Shown: positions 6,914 through 15,394 of the stretch, one piece after another | Layout of the letters: each line of letters starts with the position of its first letter | Position numbering within the stretch: position 1 is the first letter of the stretch | NCBI GenBank assembly: GCA_046484625.1 | Contig: JAWOIO010000171.1 | Span: 1-18,743 of the forward strand | DNA: 18,743 nt | From: DASUAO01 sp046484625 | GTDB lineage: Bacteria; Actinomycetota; Acidimicrobiia; IMCC26256; PALSA-555 | Direction: 5' to 3' | Notes under the pieces: generated by a model | Told to the model about the DNA's origin: nothing | Seen by the model: only the letters and a program-made list of their open reading frames with translations | Databases searched by the model: none | Program-made: the position numbers and the translations under genes

Positions 6914-7642
6914 GTGCCGCGCCGACCCGCCGATGCCCGCATGACGGTCATCGAGCACCTCACGGAGCTCCGACGACGGATGATCATCTCGATCGTTGTC
7001 GTCGTGGGCGCCGCCGCGCTCTGCTACTGGTTCGCGCCCGACATCATCCGGTTCTTCCTCAAGTTCTACGAGGACGCCACCGACGGACAGAGAGACGCCT
7101 TCATCTTCACCGGTCCGCTCGACGCGTTCGCGACCCGACTCAAGGTCGCCACGTACGGGGGGATCGTCCTCGCACTCCCGGTCTGGCTCTTCCAGCTCTG
7201 GCGCTTCATCACCCCGGGGCTCGATCCCCGCGAGAAGCGCTACGCCGTGCCATTCGTGCTCTCGTCCGTGGCGCTGTTCGCAGTGGGTGCCTTCGTCGCG
7301 CTCGTCACGCTCCCACAGGCACTCGACTTCCTGCTCAGCGTCGGCGGCGAGGAGCAGCAGCCGCTGCTCGCCGCCGACAAGTACATCAGCCTCGTCTCCC
7401 TGATGATCGTGGCGTTCGGGCTGGCGTTCGAGTTCCCCGTGGTGCTGGTCTTCCTCCTGATCGCAGGGATCCTGCGGACCGAGCAGCTCCGCCGCTTCCG
7501 CCGCTGGGCCGTGGTCCTCGTCTTCGCGTTCGCCGCCGTGATCACCCCGAGCCAGGACCCCTACTCTCTGTTCTTCATGGCAGTTCCGATGTACGCGTTC
7601 TATGAGATGAGCATCCTGATCGGGAAGGCACTCAAGCGATGA
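6914..7642 (+). CDS. tatC: Sec-independent protein translocase TatC
   Basis: TatC is the six-helix receptor of the Tat translocase that binds twin-arginine signal peptides. The 242-aa product has the N-terminal consensus MTVIEHLTELRRR with the conserved Glu14 of the signal-peptide binding site. Hydrophobic segments lie at about 24-41, 70-95, 110-137, 155-180, 190-205 and 208-222. The periplasmic FLKFYEDATDGQRDAFIFTGPLDAFATRLKV and the family phrase FAAVITPSQDPYSLFFMAVPMYAFYEMSI are present. The GTG at 6914, 3 nt after the tatA stop, is used; an ATG at 6941 would shorten the N-terminus by 9 residues to MTVIEHL and is a real alternative. The stop overlaps the next ATG by 4 nt. The presence of tatA, tatC and lepB nearby agrees with the conserved actinobacterial order. 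Confidence 0.96.
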   Translation: MPRRPADARMTVIEHLTELRRRMIISIVVVVGAAALCYWFAPDIIRFFLKFYEDATDGQRDAFIFTGPLDAFATRLKVATYGGIVLALPVWLFQLWRFITPGLDPREKRYAVPFVLSSVALFAVGAFVALVTLPQALDFLLSVGGEEQQPLLAADKYISLVSLMIVAFGLAFEFPVVLVFLLIAGILRTEQLRRFRRWAVVLVFAFAAVITPSQDPYSLFFMAVPMYAFYEMSILIGKALKR

Positions 7643-7926
7643 GTCCCGGACGTCGGCGGACCCCGCACCGTCTGCGACGCGACCGACGGGAAGTCGCGGT
7701 CGCGGTTGCGAGCGCGGCCGCGATCCTGCTCGTGACCGCACTGCTGCTCTGGGTCCTGGCCCCGGCGAGCGACGACCCGGCGCCGACGAGCCCGCCGATC
7801 TCGCTGCCCGCACCGTCCGCCGACACCGGCGTCCCAGACGTCAGCGTCCCCGACACCGGCGTCCCCGGCACCGGCGCCCCCGATCCGGGGACCGGCGAGA
7901 CGAGCACGACCGTTCTGGGCGGGTGA
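7639..7926 (+). CDS. Small single-pass membrane protein between tatC and helY
   Basis: The 95-aa product is not recognised. It has a strongly basic N-terminus (eight Arg within residues 5-17), one membrane helix at about 19-41 (VAVAVASAAAILLVTALLLWVL), then a Pro/Asp/Thr-rich low-complexity tail. By the positive-inside rule the tail should be outside. The tail holds four pentapeptides of the type DTGVP (DTGVP, DVSVP, DTGVP, GTGAP) from a 15-bp repeat at 7822-7881. Both ends overlap the neighbours by 4 nt (ATGA with tatC, GTGA with helY), so it is almost certainly translated. It might be taken for a lipoprotein or signal-anchor protein; no lipobox Cys is present. Its role with Tat or HelY is unknown. 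Confidence 0.7.
   Translation: MSPGRRRTPHRLRRDRREVAVAVASAAAILLVTALLLWVLAPASDDPAPTSPPISLPAPSADTGVPDVSVPDTGVPGTGAPDPGTGETSTTVLGG
7822..7881 (+). repeat. Degenerate 15-bp tandem repeat in the small membrane protein
   Basis: Four 15-bp units begin at 7822, 7837, 7852 and 7867. The first and third share GACACCGGCGTCCC; the others have drifted. They encode DTGVP, DVSVP, DTGVP and GTGAP. The unit length and the (S/T)GVP core are the same as in the tatA repeat, but the copies are more diverged and hence look older. Confidence 0.8.
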
Positions 7927-10562
7927 CGCTCCGAGGCACCTTCGAGCGCGACCTCGGCTTCCCGCTCGACCCGTACCAGCGCGAGGCGCTCGACGCCCTC
8001 GACGCCGGGCAGTCGGTGCTGGTCGCGGCCCCGACCGGCTCCGGCAAGACGGTGGTCGGCGAGTATGCGATCGCGCGGGCGCTCGACCGGGGTGCGAAGG
8101 CCTTCTACACGACGCCCCTCAAGGCCCTCTCGAACCAGAAGTACGGCGACCTCGTGCGCCGCTACGGTCGGGATCGGGTCGGCCTCCTCACCGGTGACCG
8201 ATCGGTCAACGGTGATGCACCGGTGGTGGTGATGACCACCGAGGTGCTGCGCAACATGATCTACGCCGCGTCGTCTGCGCTCGACGGTCTCGACTCGGTC
8301 GTGCTCGACGAGGTCCACTATCTCCAAGACCGGTACCGAGGCGCGGTCTGGGAAGAGGTGATCGTCCATCTCGCGCCCGAGACCGACCTGGTGTGCCTCT
8401 CGGCGACCGTGTCGAACGCCGAGGAGTTCGCCGCGTGGATCGAGACCGTGCGGGGCGCCACCACGGCGGTGATCGAGGAGCGCCGGCCCATCGAGCTGCG
8501 CCACCGGTATCTGGTGGGGGAGCGCGGGGTCGACGGGCTCCACCTGCTCCCCACGTTCGTCGGCCCGCCGGACGACCTCCAACCGAACCCCGAAGCGCAA
8601 CGCCTCGACCGTCGGAGCAACAGTGCACAGCGCGGGCCGTCGCGCCCGAAGCGCCGGCTCCGGACGCCGGACCGCGTGGAGGTCGTGGAGCTGCTCGAGG
8701 CCGAGGACCTCCTTCCGGCCATCGTCTTCGTGTTCAGCCGCAAGGGATGCGCCCAGGCAGTCGAGCAGTGCGTCGCAGCGCGACTCCAGCTCACGAACGC
8801 CGACGAGCGAGCCGCGATCGCCGAGATCGTCGATCGCCACCTTGCCGCGGTCCAGCGCGAGGATCTGGCTGTCCTCGGCTACGAGGAGTGGCTCTCGGGT
8901 CTGGAGGGCGGGGTCGCGGCCCACCACGCAGGAATGGTCCCGCCCATGAAGGAGGCGGTCGAGGAGGCGTTCGCCGCCGGCCTGGTCAAGGTCGTGTTCG
9001 CGACCGAGACGCTCGCGCTCGGGATCAACATGCCGGCGAGGTCGGTGGCGATCGAGAAGCTCACGAAGTTCACGGGCGAGCGTCATGAGTTCCTGACCCC
9101 CGGCGAGTACACGCAGCTCACTGGCCGCGCGGGCCGTCGCGGCATCGACTCGGTCGGGTACGCGATCGTGCTCTGGAGCCCCTGGGTCTCCTTCGACCAG
9201 GTAGCCGGGCTCGCGTCTCGACGGACCGACGCCCTCCGCTCCTCGTTTCGCCCGACCTACAACATGGCGGTCAACCTCGTCCGCCGCTACTCGTCGGAGC
9301 AGGCGCACCACCTGCTCAACCTCTCGTTCGCGCAGTTCCACGTCGACCGCGACGTCGTGACGATCGAACGTCAGCTGAATCGCGTGCGGGGTCAGCTGGA
9401 GGAGCAGCGGCGGCTGGCGCACAGCGACCGCGGCGACGCGGTCGAGTACCGGCGGCTCCTCGATGCGCTGGGAGCCGAGCGCCGAGGAGCCGGGGCGGGC
9501 CGCCGCATCAGCCGTGCGCTGGCGAGCCTCCGGCCCGGCGACATCGTGCACGCCGGCTCCCGGGGTGGAACGGCTGTCGTCCTGGCCCAGGAGCACCGCC
9601 GGGGCAGCACGCGCATCCTCGTGCTCTCGCCGAGCCGGCGGCTCCTCCGCCTCGGTCCGGACGACTTCGAGCAACCACCGGCGGTGCTGGGTCGGATCGA
9701 GCTGCCCCAGCCGCACGCGCCGAAGAGCCGCCCGTTCCAGCGCGAGACGCTCGATCGGCTTCGGCGGACCAAGGTCCGTCGACCCGAGCGGAGCCGGTCG
9801 CGAGGGACCGCCGACGGCTCGACCGACCTCGACGCGCTCGAGCTCGCCGTCTCGGAGCATCCGGTCGACGCCGATCCGAACAAGGACACCATCGTGCGGG
9901 CGGTCGCGACCGTCACCCGGTTGGAGCGGGACCAGGCGCGCCTCGAGGCCCAGGTCGCCCAACGCACGGAGAGCCTCGGGCGCCAGCTCGACGTCGTCCG
10001 CGACGTGCTGGAGCGCTGGGGATACCTCGACGGGTGGTCGCTCACCGCTGCCGGCGAGATCCTCGCGCGGCTCTACACCGAGACCGACCTGCTGCTCGCA
10101 GAGACCGTTCGCAGCGGGATGCTCGACGGGCTCTCGCCGCCGGAGACGGTGGCGCTGGTGTCGTCCTTCGGCTACGAGACGCGCGGGAGCGACGGCGCGC
10201 CCCCGATGCCGCCGGCGCACTGGCCGACGTCGCGTCTCGCGGACCGCTCCCGCAAGGTCGAGAAGATGTGGCGACGGCTCAGCGCCGACGAGGAGCAGGC
10301 GGGGCTCCCGGTCACCCGACAGCCCGACCCGGGGTTCATGCCGTACGCGTACGAGTGGGCGGCCGGCAACGATCTCGCGGTCGTGCTCGAGGACGACGAG
10401 CTGACCGGGGGCGACTTCGTCCGCCAGGTGAAGCAGTGCATCGACCTCCTCCGTCAGGTCGCCGATGTCGCGCTCGCCCCGACGACTCGTGCGAGCGCGC
10501 GCGCTGCGGCCGATGCGTGCAGTCGCGGGGTCGTCTCGCTCTCAGGGGTGCTCGACGCGTGA
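7923..10562 (+). CDS. helY: HelY, Ski2-like DEVH-box RNA helicase
   Basis: HelY is the actinobacterial relative of Ski2/Mtr4 helicases, which unwind RNA for degradation or processing using ATP; the precise substrate of HelY is not well established. The 879-aa product carries the superfamily 2 motifs in order: Q20 region, Walker A APTGSGKT at 36-43, motif Ia TTPLKALSNQK at about 63-73, TGD at about 90-92, DEVH at 129-132, SAT at 160-162, HHAGM, ATETLALGINMPA, and motif VI QLTGRAGRRGID from residue 398. The C-terminal half fits the winged-helix and DSHCT-like helical domains of the family, and FMPYAYEWAAGND near the end is typical of DSHCT. Length is close to the mycobacterial protein. The GTG overlaps the previous stop by 4 nt, and its own stop overlaps the next GTG, so it sits in the middle of the tat operon. 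Confidence 0.95.
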   Translation: MTLRGTFERDLGFPLDPYQREALDALDAGQSVLVAAPTGSGKTVVGEYAIARALDRGAKAFYTTPLKALSNQKYGDLVRRYGRDRVGLLTGDRSVNGDAPVVVMTTEVLRNMIYAASSALDGLDSVVLDEVHYLQDRYRGAVWEEVIVHLAPETDLVCLSATVSNAEEFAAWIETVRGATTAVIEERRPIELRHRYLVGERGVDGLHLLPTFVGPPDDLQPNPEAQRLDRRSNSAQRGPSRPKRRLRTPDRVEVVELLEAEDLLPAIVFVFSRKGCAQAVEQCVAARLQLTNADERAAIAEIVDRHLAAVQREDLAVLGYEEWLSGLEGGVAAHHAGMVPPMKEAVEEAFAAGLVKVVFATETLALGINMPARSVAIEKLTKFTGERHEFLTPGEYTQLTGRAGRRGIDSVGYAIVLWSPWVSFDQVAGLASRRTDALRSSFRPTYNMAVNLVRRYSSEQAHHLLNLSFAQFHVDRDVVTIERQLNRVRGQLEEQRRLAHSDRGDAVEYRRLLDALGAERRGAGAGRRISRALASLRPGDIVHAGSRGGTAVVLAQEHRRGSTRILVLSPSRRLLRLGPDDFEQPPAVLGRIELPQPHAPKSRPFQRETLDRLRRTKVRRPERSRSRGTADGSTDLDALELAVSEHPVDADPNKDTIVRAVATVTRLERDQARLEAQVAQRTESLGRQLDVVRDVLERWGYLDGWSLTAAGEILARLYTETDLLLAETVRSGMLDGLSPPETVALVSSFGYETRGSDGAPPMPPAHWPTSRLADRSRKVEKMWRRLSADEEQAGLPVTRQPDPGFMPYAYEWAAGNDLAVVLEDDELTGGDFVRQVKQCIDLLRQVADVALAPTTRASARAAADACSRGVVSLSGVLDA

Positions 10563-11242
10563 TCCGTCGGGGCGAGGGCTGGGGTGTACCTGCCAGTGGC
10601 GCTCCGGACGTGGACGCCGCCGGTGACGACATCGCGCTCGCGGCCGTGGTCCGCGCCGCCACTGCGGAAGGGACCGTGCCCCTGGTCCGCTTCGCGGCGT
10701 CGAGCGGGTCGGAACTCGCGCGCGCGGTCGGCCTCACCGGGAGGGGTGCCGGGACCACCGAGGTGACCCTCGACGTCCTCGCTGTGGAGCAGGATCCGAC
10801 CCCGGACGACACCGGGAACGACCTCGCGGTGAACGCGGTGGTGGTCGGCCCGGCTCCCGACCGGCTGCGCTGGTGGCACCGTCGACGGTCGTTGACCGTG
10901 GCGGTCGACGGCCGGACCCTCTTCGAGGGCCGGGCCACGACGGTGCTCGTCGCCAACGGACAGTTCCTCCGCGGGCTCGACGTCGTCCCGGCCGGCCATC
11001 CCGGGGACGGGCGGCTCGAGGTCCAGGTGTACGCCCTCGGCCCTCGGGAGCGGGGCCCGATGCGCCGACGCCTGCCCGGGGCCGCCCATCTCCCGCACCC
11101 CCGGATCCTCACCGGCTCCGGCCGCTCGGTCCAGGTCGACGGGGCCCGTCCGGGCACCCTGGAGATCGACGGCGCGACCCGGGGGCCGGTGGCGCGGGTC
11201 CGGACCGTCCTCCGCCCGGGGGCGTACCGGCTGCTCGTCTGA
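10559..11242 (+). CDS. Diacylglycerol kinase-like protein with degenerate catalytic region
   Basis: The 227-aa product resembles bacterial lipid kinases of the DagK/YegS group, mostly in the C-terminal beta-rich domain: LTVAVDGRTLFEGRATTVLVANGQFLRG, then GDGRLEVQVYAL, and a closing segment with QVDGARPGTLEIDG. The N-terminal nucleotide-binding domain is short. Where active kinases have GGDGT, this protein reads AGDDIAL (21-27), and where they have GTGNDFAR it reads ASSGSELARAVG. Both catalytic signatures therefore appear lost, and lipid kinase activity is doubtful. It may bind a lipid or serve as a scaffold. The GTG at 10559 overlaps the helY stop by 4 nt (GTGA) and is the natural coupled start. 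It ends the tatA-tatC-helY operon and is followed by two GC-rich hairpins. Confidence 0.7.
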   Translation: MIRRGEGWGVPASGAPDVDAAGDDIALAAVVRAATAEGTVPLVRFAASSGSELARAVGLTGRGAGTTEVTLDVLAVEQDPTPDDTGNDLAVNAVVVGPAPDRLRWWHRRRSLTVAVDGRTLFEGRATTVLVANGQFLRGLDVVPAGHPGDGRLEVQVYALGPRERGPMRRRLPGAAHLPHPRILTGSGRSVQVDGARPGTLEIDGATRGPVARVRTVLRPGAYRLLV

Positions 11243-11288
11243 GGGCCCGTGCCGCCGCGGGCCCCCGCCGGACCCGGGTCCCCGGCGG
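11243..11288 (+). terminator. Two GC-rich hairpins after the helY operon
   Basis: GGGCCCG (11243-11249) pairs with CGGGCCC (11258-11264), immediately after the stop. Next, CCGCCGG (11265-11271) pairs with CCGGCGG (11282-11288) around a loop containing the palindrome ACCCGGGT. There is no T-tract, so this would be a non-classical terminator or an RNA-end protecting structure at the boundary between the operon and thyX. Confidence 0.4.
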
Positions 11289-11302
11289 TGGGGGAGGGCA
11301 TC

Positions 11303-11342
11303 GGTACCATCGGCGTTCCACTGTCCCCCCACCACGGTGGGG
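11303..11342 (+). promoter_or_regulatory. Promoter-like element and leader hairpin of thyX
   Basis: GGTACCATC with the -10-like TACCAT (11305-11310) repeats the element seen before pafA. A transcript starting near 11317 would have a leader of about 50 nt, in which CCCCAC (11327-11332) pairs with GTGGGG (11337-11342) around a 4-nt loop. No -35 box is evident. Confidence 0.4.
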
Positions 11343-11367
11343 CCACCCACGACGACCGGGCCCGAGC

Positions 11368-13008
<1,641 letters not shown>

Positions 13009-13033
13009 CGCCGACCGACACGTCGTGCCGCGC

Positions 13034-13064
13034 TTGACAGGACCGGCTGCATCGGGCGTACTGG
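13034..13064 (+). promoter_or_regulatory. Promoter-like element upstream of the structured RNA region
   Basis: A perfect TTGACA lies at 13034-13039, followed after 19 nt by TACTGG (13059-13064), a poor match to TAnnnT. It is the only perfect sigma-70-type -35 box noticed in an intergenic + strand position here, and it lies just ahead of the folded region at 13066-13274. Confidence 0.35.
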
Positions 13065-13065
13065 T

Positions 13066-13274
13066 GGCAGCCACTGCCGTCCGGCATCGGACTCGGCCGC
13101 GAGGCCGGGGGTGTCGGTCGAAGGCGGGGCGCGGGACCCAGGAGACCAAGTAGAGAACGCTGCAATAACCCGCCTGCCGAGCAGGCCGGGCCAACCAGTG
13201 GCCCCAACGGTCTCCTGGGTCCCACCGCCCGGGGAACATCCCCGCCGCAGGGCGCGTTGACCGCCCCGGTGCCG
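13066..13274 (+). ncRNA. Candidate structured RNA (small RNA or long leader) between thyX and the DUF4193 gene
   Basis: The 395-nt gap 13009-13403 has no supportable gene but is densely folded. GGGACCCAGGAGACC (13133-13147) is perfectly complementary to GGTCTCCTGGGTCCC (13209-13223), a 15-bp stem that GGCGG (13123-13127) and CCGCC (13225-13229) can extend. Inside lie hairpins GCCTGC/GCAGGC (13172-13186) and GGGCCA/TGGCCC (13188-13204) and an A-rich unpaired strand at 13148-13170. Upstream is a 7-bp stem closed by a GCGA tetraloop (13092-13109); downstream is CGGGG/CCCCG (13230-13244). CGGCATCGG (13082-13090) can pair with CCGGTGCCG (13266-13274) and close the whole fold. Two U-G pairs in these helices would be A-C on the other strand, favouring + transcription. 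It does not resemble 6S, tmRNA, RNase P, SRP RNA or a riboswitch known to me. High GC makes chance pairing easy, so only the 15-bp stem is strong evidence alone. Confidence 0.45.
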
Positions 13275-13275
13275 A

Positions 13276-13311
13276 GCGCGGCAGGTCCGGGCGCGGCAGG
13301 TCCGGGCGCGG
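13276..13311. repeat. Intergenic 15-bp direct repeat, 2.4 copies
   Basis: GCGCGGCAGGTCCGG occurs at 13276-13290 and 13291-13305, followed by a partial copy GCGCGG at 13306-13311. It lies just after the folded element and outside any supported gene. The unit length equals that of the coding minisatellites in this window, but the sequence is unrelated. Confidence 0.85.
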
Positions 13312-13358
13312 GGCATGGACCGTCCGCTCCAAGCACCGATTCACCTGGGCTCCGGGAT

Positions 13359-13398
13359 TATGCTCCGGCCCCTGATGCGGCGAGAAGCGCCGCGGGAG
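13359..13398 (+). promoter_or_regulatory. -10-like element, leader hairpin and ribosome binding site of the DUF4193 gene
   Basis: TATGCT (13359-13364) is a good TAnnnT element. Downstream, GCGGCG (13377-13382) pairs with CGCCGC (13388-13393) around a 5-nt loop. The hairpin abuts GGGAG (13394-13398), the Shine-Dalgarno 5 nt before the ATG at 13404. The hairpin could modulate ribosome access. Confidence 0.4.
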
Positions 13399-13403
13399 CA
13401 CTG

Positions 13404-13901
13404 ATGAGCGACGAAACCCTGGAAGACGCCGTGGACGTGGACCTCGACGACGAGCTCGACGACGAGCTCGACGAGGACCTCGACGCCGACGAGCTCGACG
13501 AGGACGTGGTCGTCGACGCGGTCGTCGATGACGAGGACCCCGTCATTGACGACGCGACGGCGATCGCCGAGCCCGACGCGTCCAAGGCGAAGCGGCGGGT
13601 CAAGAAGGCCGACGACGACGACGAGGCGGGTGACAGTGACGACCTCGACGAAGAGCTGCATCCCGACGACGTCGAGACGCCCCTCGACGCGCTGCTGAAG
13701 GAGAAGACCGCCAGCGCCAAGATGGAGGACGACGAGGACGAGCTCGAGGACGACGAGACCGACGGGGACGAGCCCGTCGAGGGCACCGGCCGCATCCAGC
13801 CGCGCCGGGCCTCCGAGTTCCACTGCTCGTCCTGCTTCCTCCTTCTCCCGCGCAGCCAGCTCGCCGACGAGGAGCGGATGCTCTGTCGCGACTGCATCTG
13901 A
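13404..13901 (+). CDS. DUF4193-type zinc protein with long acidic N-terminus
   Basis: The 165-aa product ends in the DUF4193 signature known from actinobacterial proteins of about 100 aa: EFHCSSCFLLLPRSQLA then LCRDC, giving two CxxC pairs (C141/C144 and C161/C164) for one zinc. The first 130 residues are dominated by Asp and Glu (for example DLDDELDDELDEDLD), with one basic island KAKRRVKKA at about 61-69. DUF4193 proteins usually have an acidic N-terminus, but this one is unusually long. Function is unknown; the layout of an acidic tail and a zinc ribbon would suit a nucleic-acid- or RNA-polymerase-associated protein, which is inference. The ATG at 13404 is preferred to earlier in-frame codons because of GGGAG 5 nt upstream and a -10-like element before it. 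The stop overlaps the likely lnt start. Confidence 0.85.
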   Translation: MSDETLEDAVDVDLDDELDDELDEDLDADELDEDVVVDAVVDDEDPVIDDATAIAEPDASKAKRRVKKADDDDEAGDSDDLDEELHPDDVETPLDALLKEKTASAKMEDDEDELEDDETDGDEPVEGTGRIQPRRASEFHCSSCFLLLPRSQLADEERMLCRDCI

Positions 13902-15367
13902 ACCACCGTCCACTCGTCGTCGTCGGCGCGGGCCTCGTCTTCTCGCTCGCGTTCCCGCCCGCCGACATCGGGATCGTGGCCGCGTTCGCGCTCATCCCGC
14001 TCCTGTGGGCGTGGAGGGACGCAGGCCCCTTGCAAGCGGCTCTCCTCGGATACCTCTTCGGGCTCGCGTACCTGGGCCCGCTGATGTGGGGCCTGCACCA
14101 TGTGGGCTACTTCGGCTACATCGCCCTGGCCGTCGCCGCGGCCACCGGCTATGCCCTCACGGGCGCCTTCGTCGGGCTCTTCCAACGTCATGGGGTCAGC
14201 TCGCCCCTGCTCACCGCCGCGATCTGGACGATGTTCGAAGGGCTGCGCGGACAGTGGCCGATCGGGGGGCTGGCCTGGGGCGAGGTCGCGAACGCGTTTC
14301 ACGACATCGGGCCGGTCCGATCCTTGGCGAGCTGGGGTGGCATCGCGCTTGTGTCCTTCGTCGTCGTGGCGTGGAACGGGTTCGTCTTGGACCTGCTGCT
14401 AGCCCCGGCCGGCGTCCGGTCCGCTCGCCGGCGCGCCCTCACCGGGCTGATCACGATCGTGGTCGTCACCATGGCTGCGGACCTGGGCCGGATCCGGCCG
14501 CGCGAGACGGGCGAAGTCCGCTTCGCGATGCTCCAGGCGTGGGTCGACGAGCACGCACCGACCACCTCCCCGGAGGCGGAGCAACGAGCGACCGAGGCGC
14601 ATCTCGCCCTCGCGGGACGTCTGCGCGGCAAGTACGACCTGATCGTCTTTCCCGAGTCGGCGCTCGCACGGGACCCCGAGGCCGATCCCGCGTTGCGGCA
14701 GGCGCTCGTCGCGATCGCCGACACCCACGATGCGGTCGTGCTGGTCAACGCCCGGCACCTCGGGTCCGGAGGTCAGCTGTTCAACGCCAACCTCGCGTAC
14801 GACCCCGACGGTCGACTTCAGGGGATCTACGCGAAGCAGCACCTGGTGCCGTTCGGAGAGTTCGTCCCGCTCCGCGACGAGCTCTCGTTCATCGGCGACC
14901 TGCGCCAGATCCCGTACGACTTCACAGCCGGGACGAAGCAGCGTCTGTTCGACGTCGGCGCGCATCCGATGGGCACCGTGATCTGCTACGAGTCCGCGTA
15001 CCCCCGGCTTGTCCGCGAGTTCGTCCAAGAGGGGGCGGAGCTGCTCGTGGTGTCGACGAGCGATCGGTCCTACGGGAGATCTGGGATCGCCGCCGCTCAC
15101 TTCGCCGTCGCGCAGATGCGGGCCGCCGAGACGGGTCGTCCGGTCCTCCAGGCCGCGATCTCCGGCGTATCGGGCGTGATCGACGCGGACGGCGACGCTC
15201 GGGACCTCACCGGCCTGTTCGAGACCACGATCACTGAGGGACGGGTCATCACCAGGTCGGGAGACACGCCGTACGTGCGGTTCGGGGACTGGGTGCTCGC
15301 CGTCTGCGGACTCGGCCTGATCGCCACGGCGATCGTCGGTGTCCGCCGTCGGCTGGCTGCCTCCTAG
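13898..15367 (+). CDS. lnt: Apolipoprotein N-acyltransferase
   Basis: Lnt adds the third acyl chain to the N-terminal cysteine of lipoproteins, in the membrane. The product has about six N-terminal membrane helices and a C-terminal nitrilase domain with the catalytic triad in the expected places: Glu253 in FPESA, Lys313 in YAKQHLVPFGEF, and Cys363 in VICYESAYP. The typical MRAAETGRPVLQAAISGVSGV follows. Counting starts from CTG at 13898, which forms a CTGA overlap with the preceding stop. The first ATG/GTG in frame is GTG at 13976, but that would delete the conserved first segment with SLAFPPADIG, and no ATG, GTG or TTG lies between 13976 and the end of the previous gene. Residue numbers shift if the start differs. 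It is coupled to the DUF4193 gene and followed 27 nt later by an uncharacterised gene. Confidence 0.93.
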   Translation: MNHRPLVVVGAGLVFSLAFPPADIGIVAAFALIPLLWAWRDAGPLQAALLGYLFGLAYLGPLMWGLHHVGYFGYIALAVAAATGYALTGAFVGLFQRHGVSSPLLTAAIWTMFEGLRGQWPIGGLAWGEVANAFHDIGPVRSLASWGGIALVSFVVVAWNGFVLDLLLAPAGVRSARRRALTGLITIVVVTMAADLGRIRPRETGEVRFAMLQAWVDEHAPTTSPEAEQRATEAHLALAGRLRGKYDLIVFPESALARDPEADPALRQALVAIADTHDAVVLVNARHLGSGGQLFNANLAYDPDGRLQGIYAKQHLVPFGEFVPLRDELSFIGDLRQIPYDFTAGTKQRLFDVGAHPMGTVICYESAYPRLVREFVQEGAELLVVSTSDRSYGRSGIAAAHFAVAQMRAAETGRPVLQAAISGVSGVIDADGDARDLTGLFETTITEGRVITRSGDTPYVRFGDWVLAVCGLGLIATAIVGVRRRLAAS

Positions 15368-15380
15368 ACTCGCCGCGTCG

Positions 15381-15386
15381 AGGAGG
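15381..15386 (+). promoter_or_regulatory. Strong Shine-Dalgarno sequence
   Basis: AGGAGG lies 8 nt before the GTG at 15395 and is the best ribosome binding site in the window. It fixes the start of the following gene. Confidence 0.8.
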
Positions 15387-15394
15387 GGAGTCCG

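Noticed and set aside
7632..10220. An 862-codon open frame antisense to helY
   Set aside because: Its composition (Arg, Asp, Val, His rich, no family match) is that of a GC-rich shadow frame, and helY on the other strand has all its motifs.
13069..13147. Cobalamin riboswitch, because of GCCACTG and CAGGAGACC
   Set aside because: The other conserved segments of that riboswitch are missing, CAGGAGACC is one side of the 15-bp stem, and the downstream gene has no link with cobalamin.
13133..13223. Ends of a miniature inverted-repeat transposable element
   Set aside because: No target-site duplication is visible and the interior is itself folded into hairpins; an RNA structure explains it better.
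13066..13274. 6S RNA, tmRNA, SRP RNA or RNase P RNA
   Set aside because: Size would suit 6S RNA, but the central bubble layout is absent. The TTCGA tail of tmRNA, the SRP apical loop and the RNase P core strings are also absent.
13358..14302. A serine-rich minus-strand frame opposite the DUF4193 gene
   Set aside because: The serine runs are simply the complement of the Asp/Glu codons of the acidic arm.
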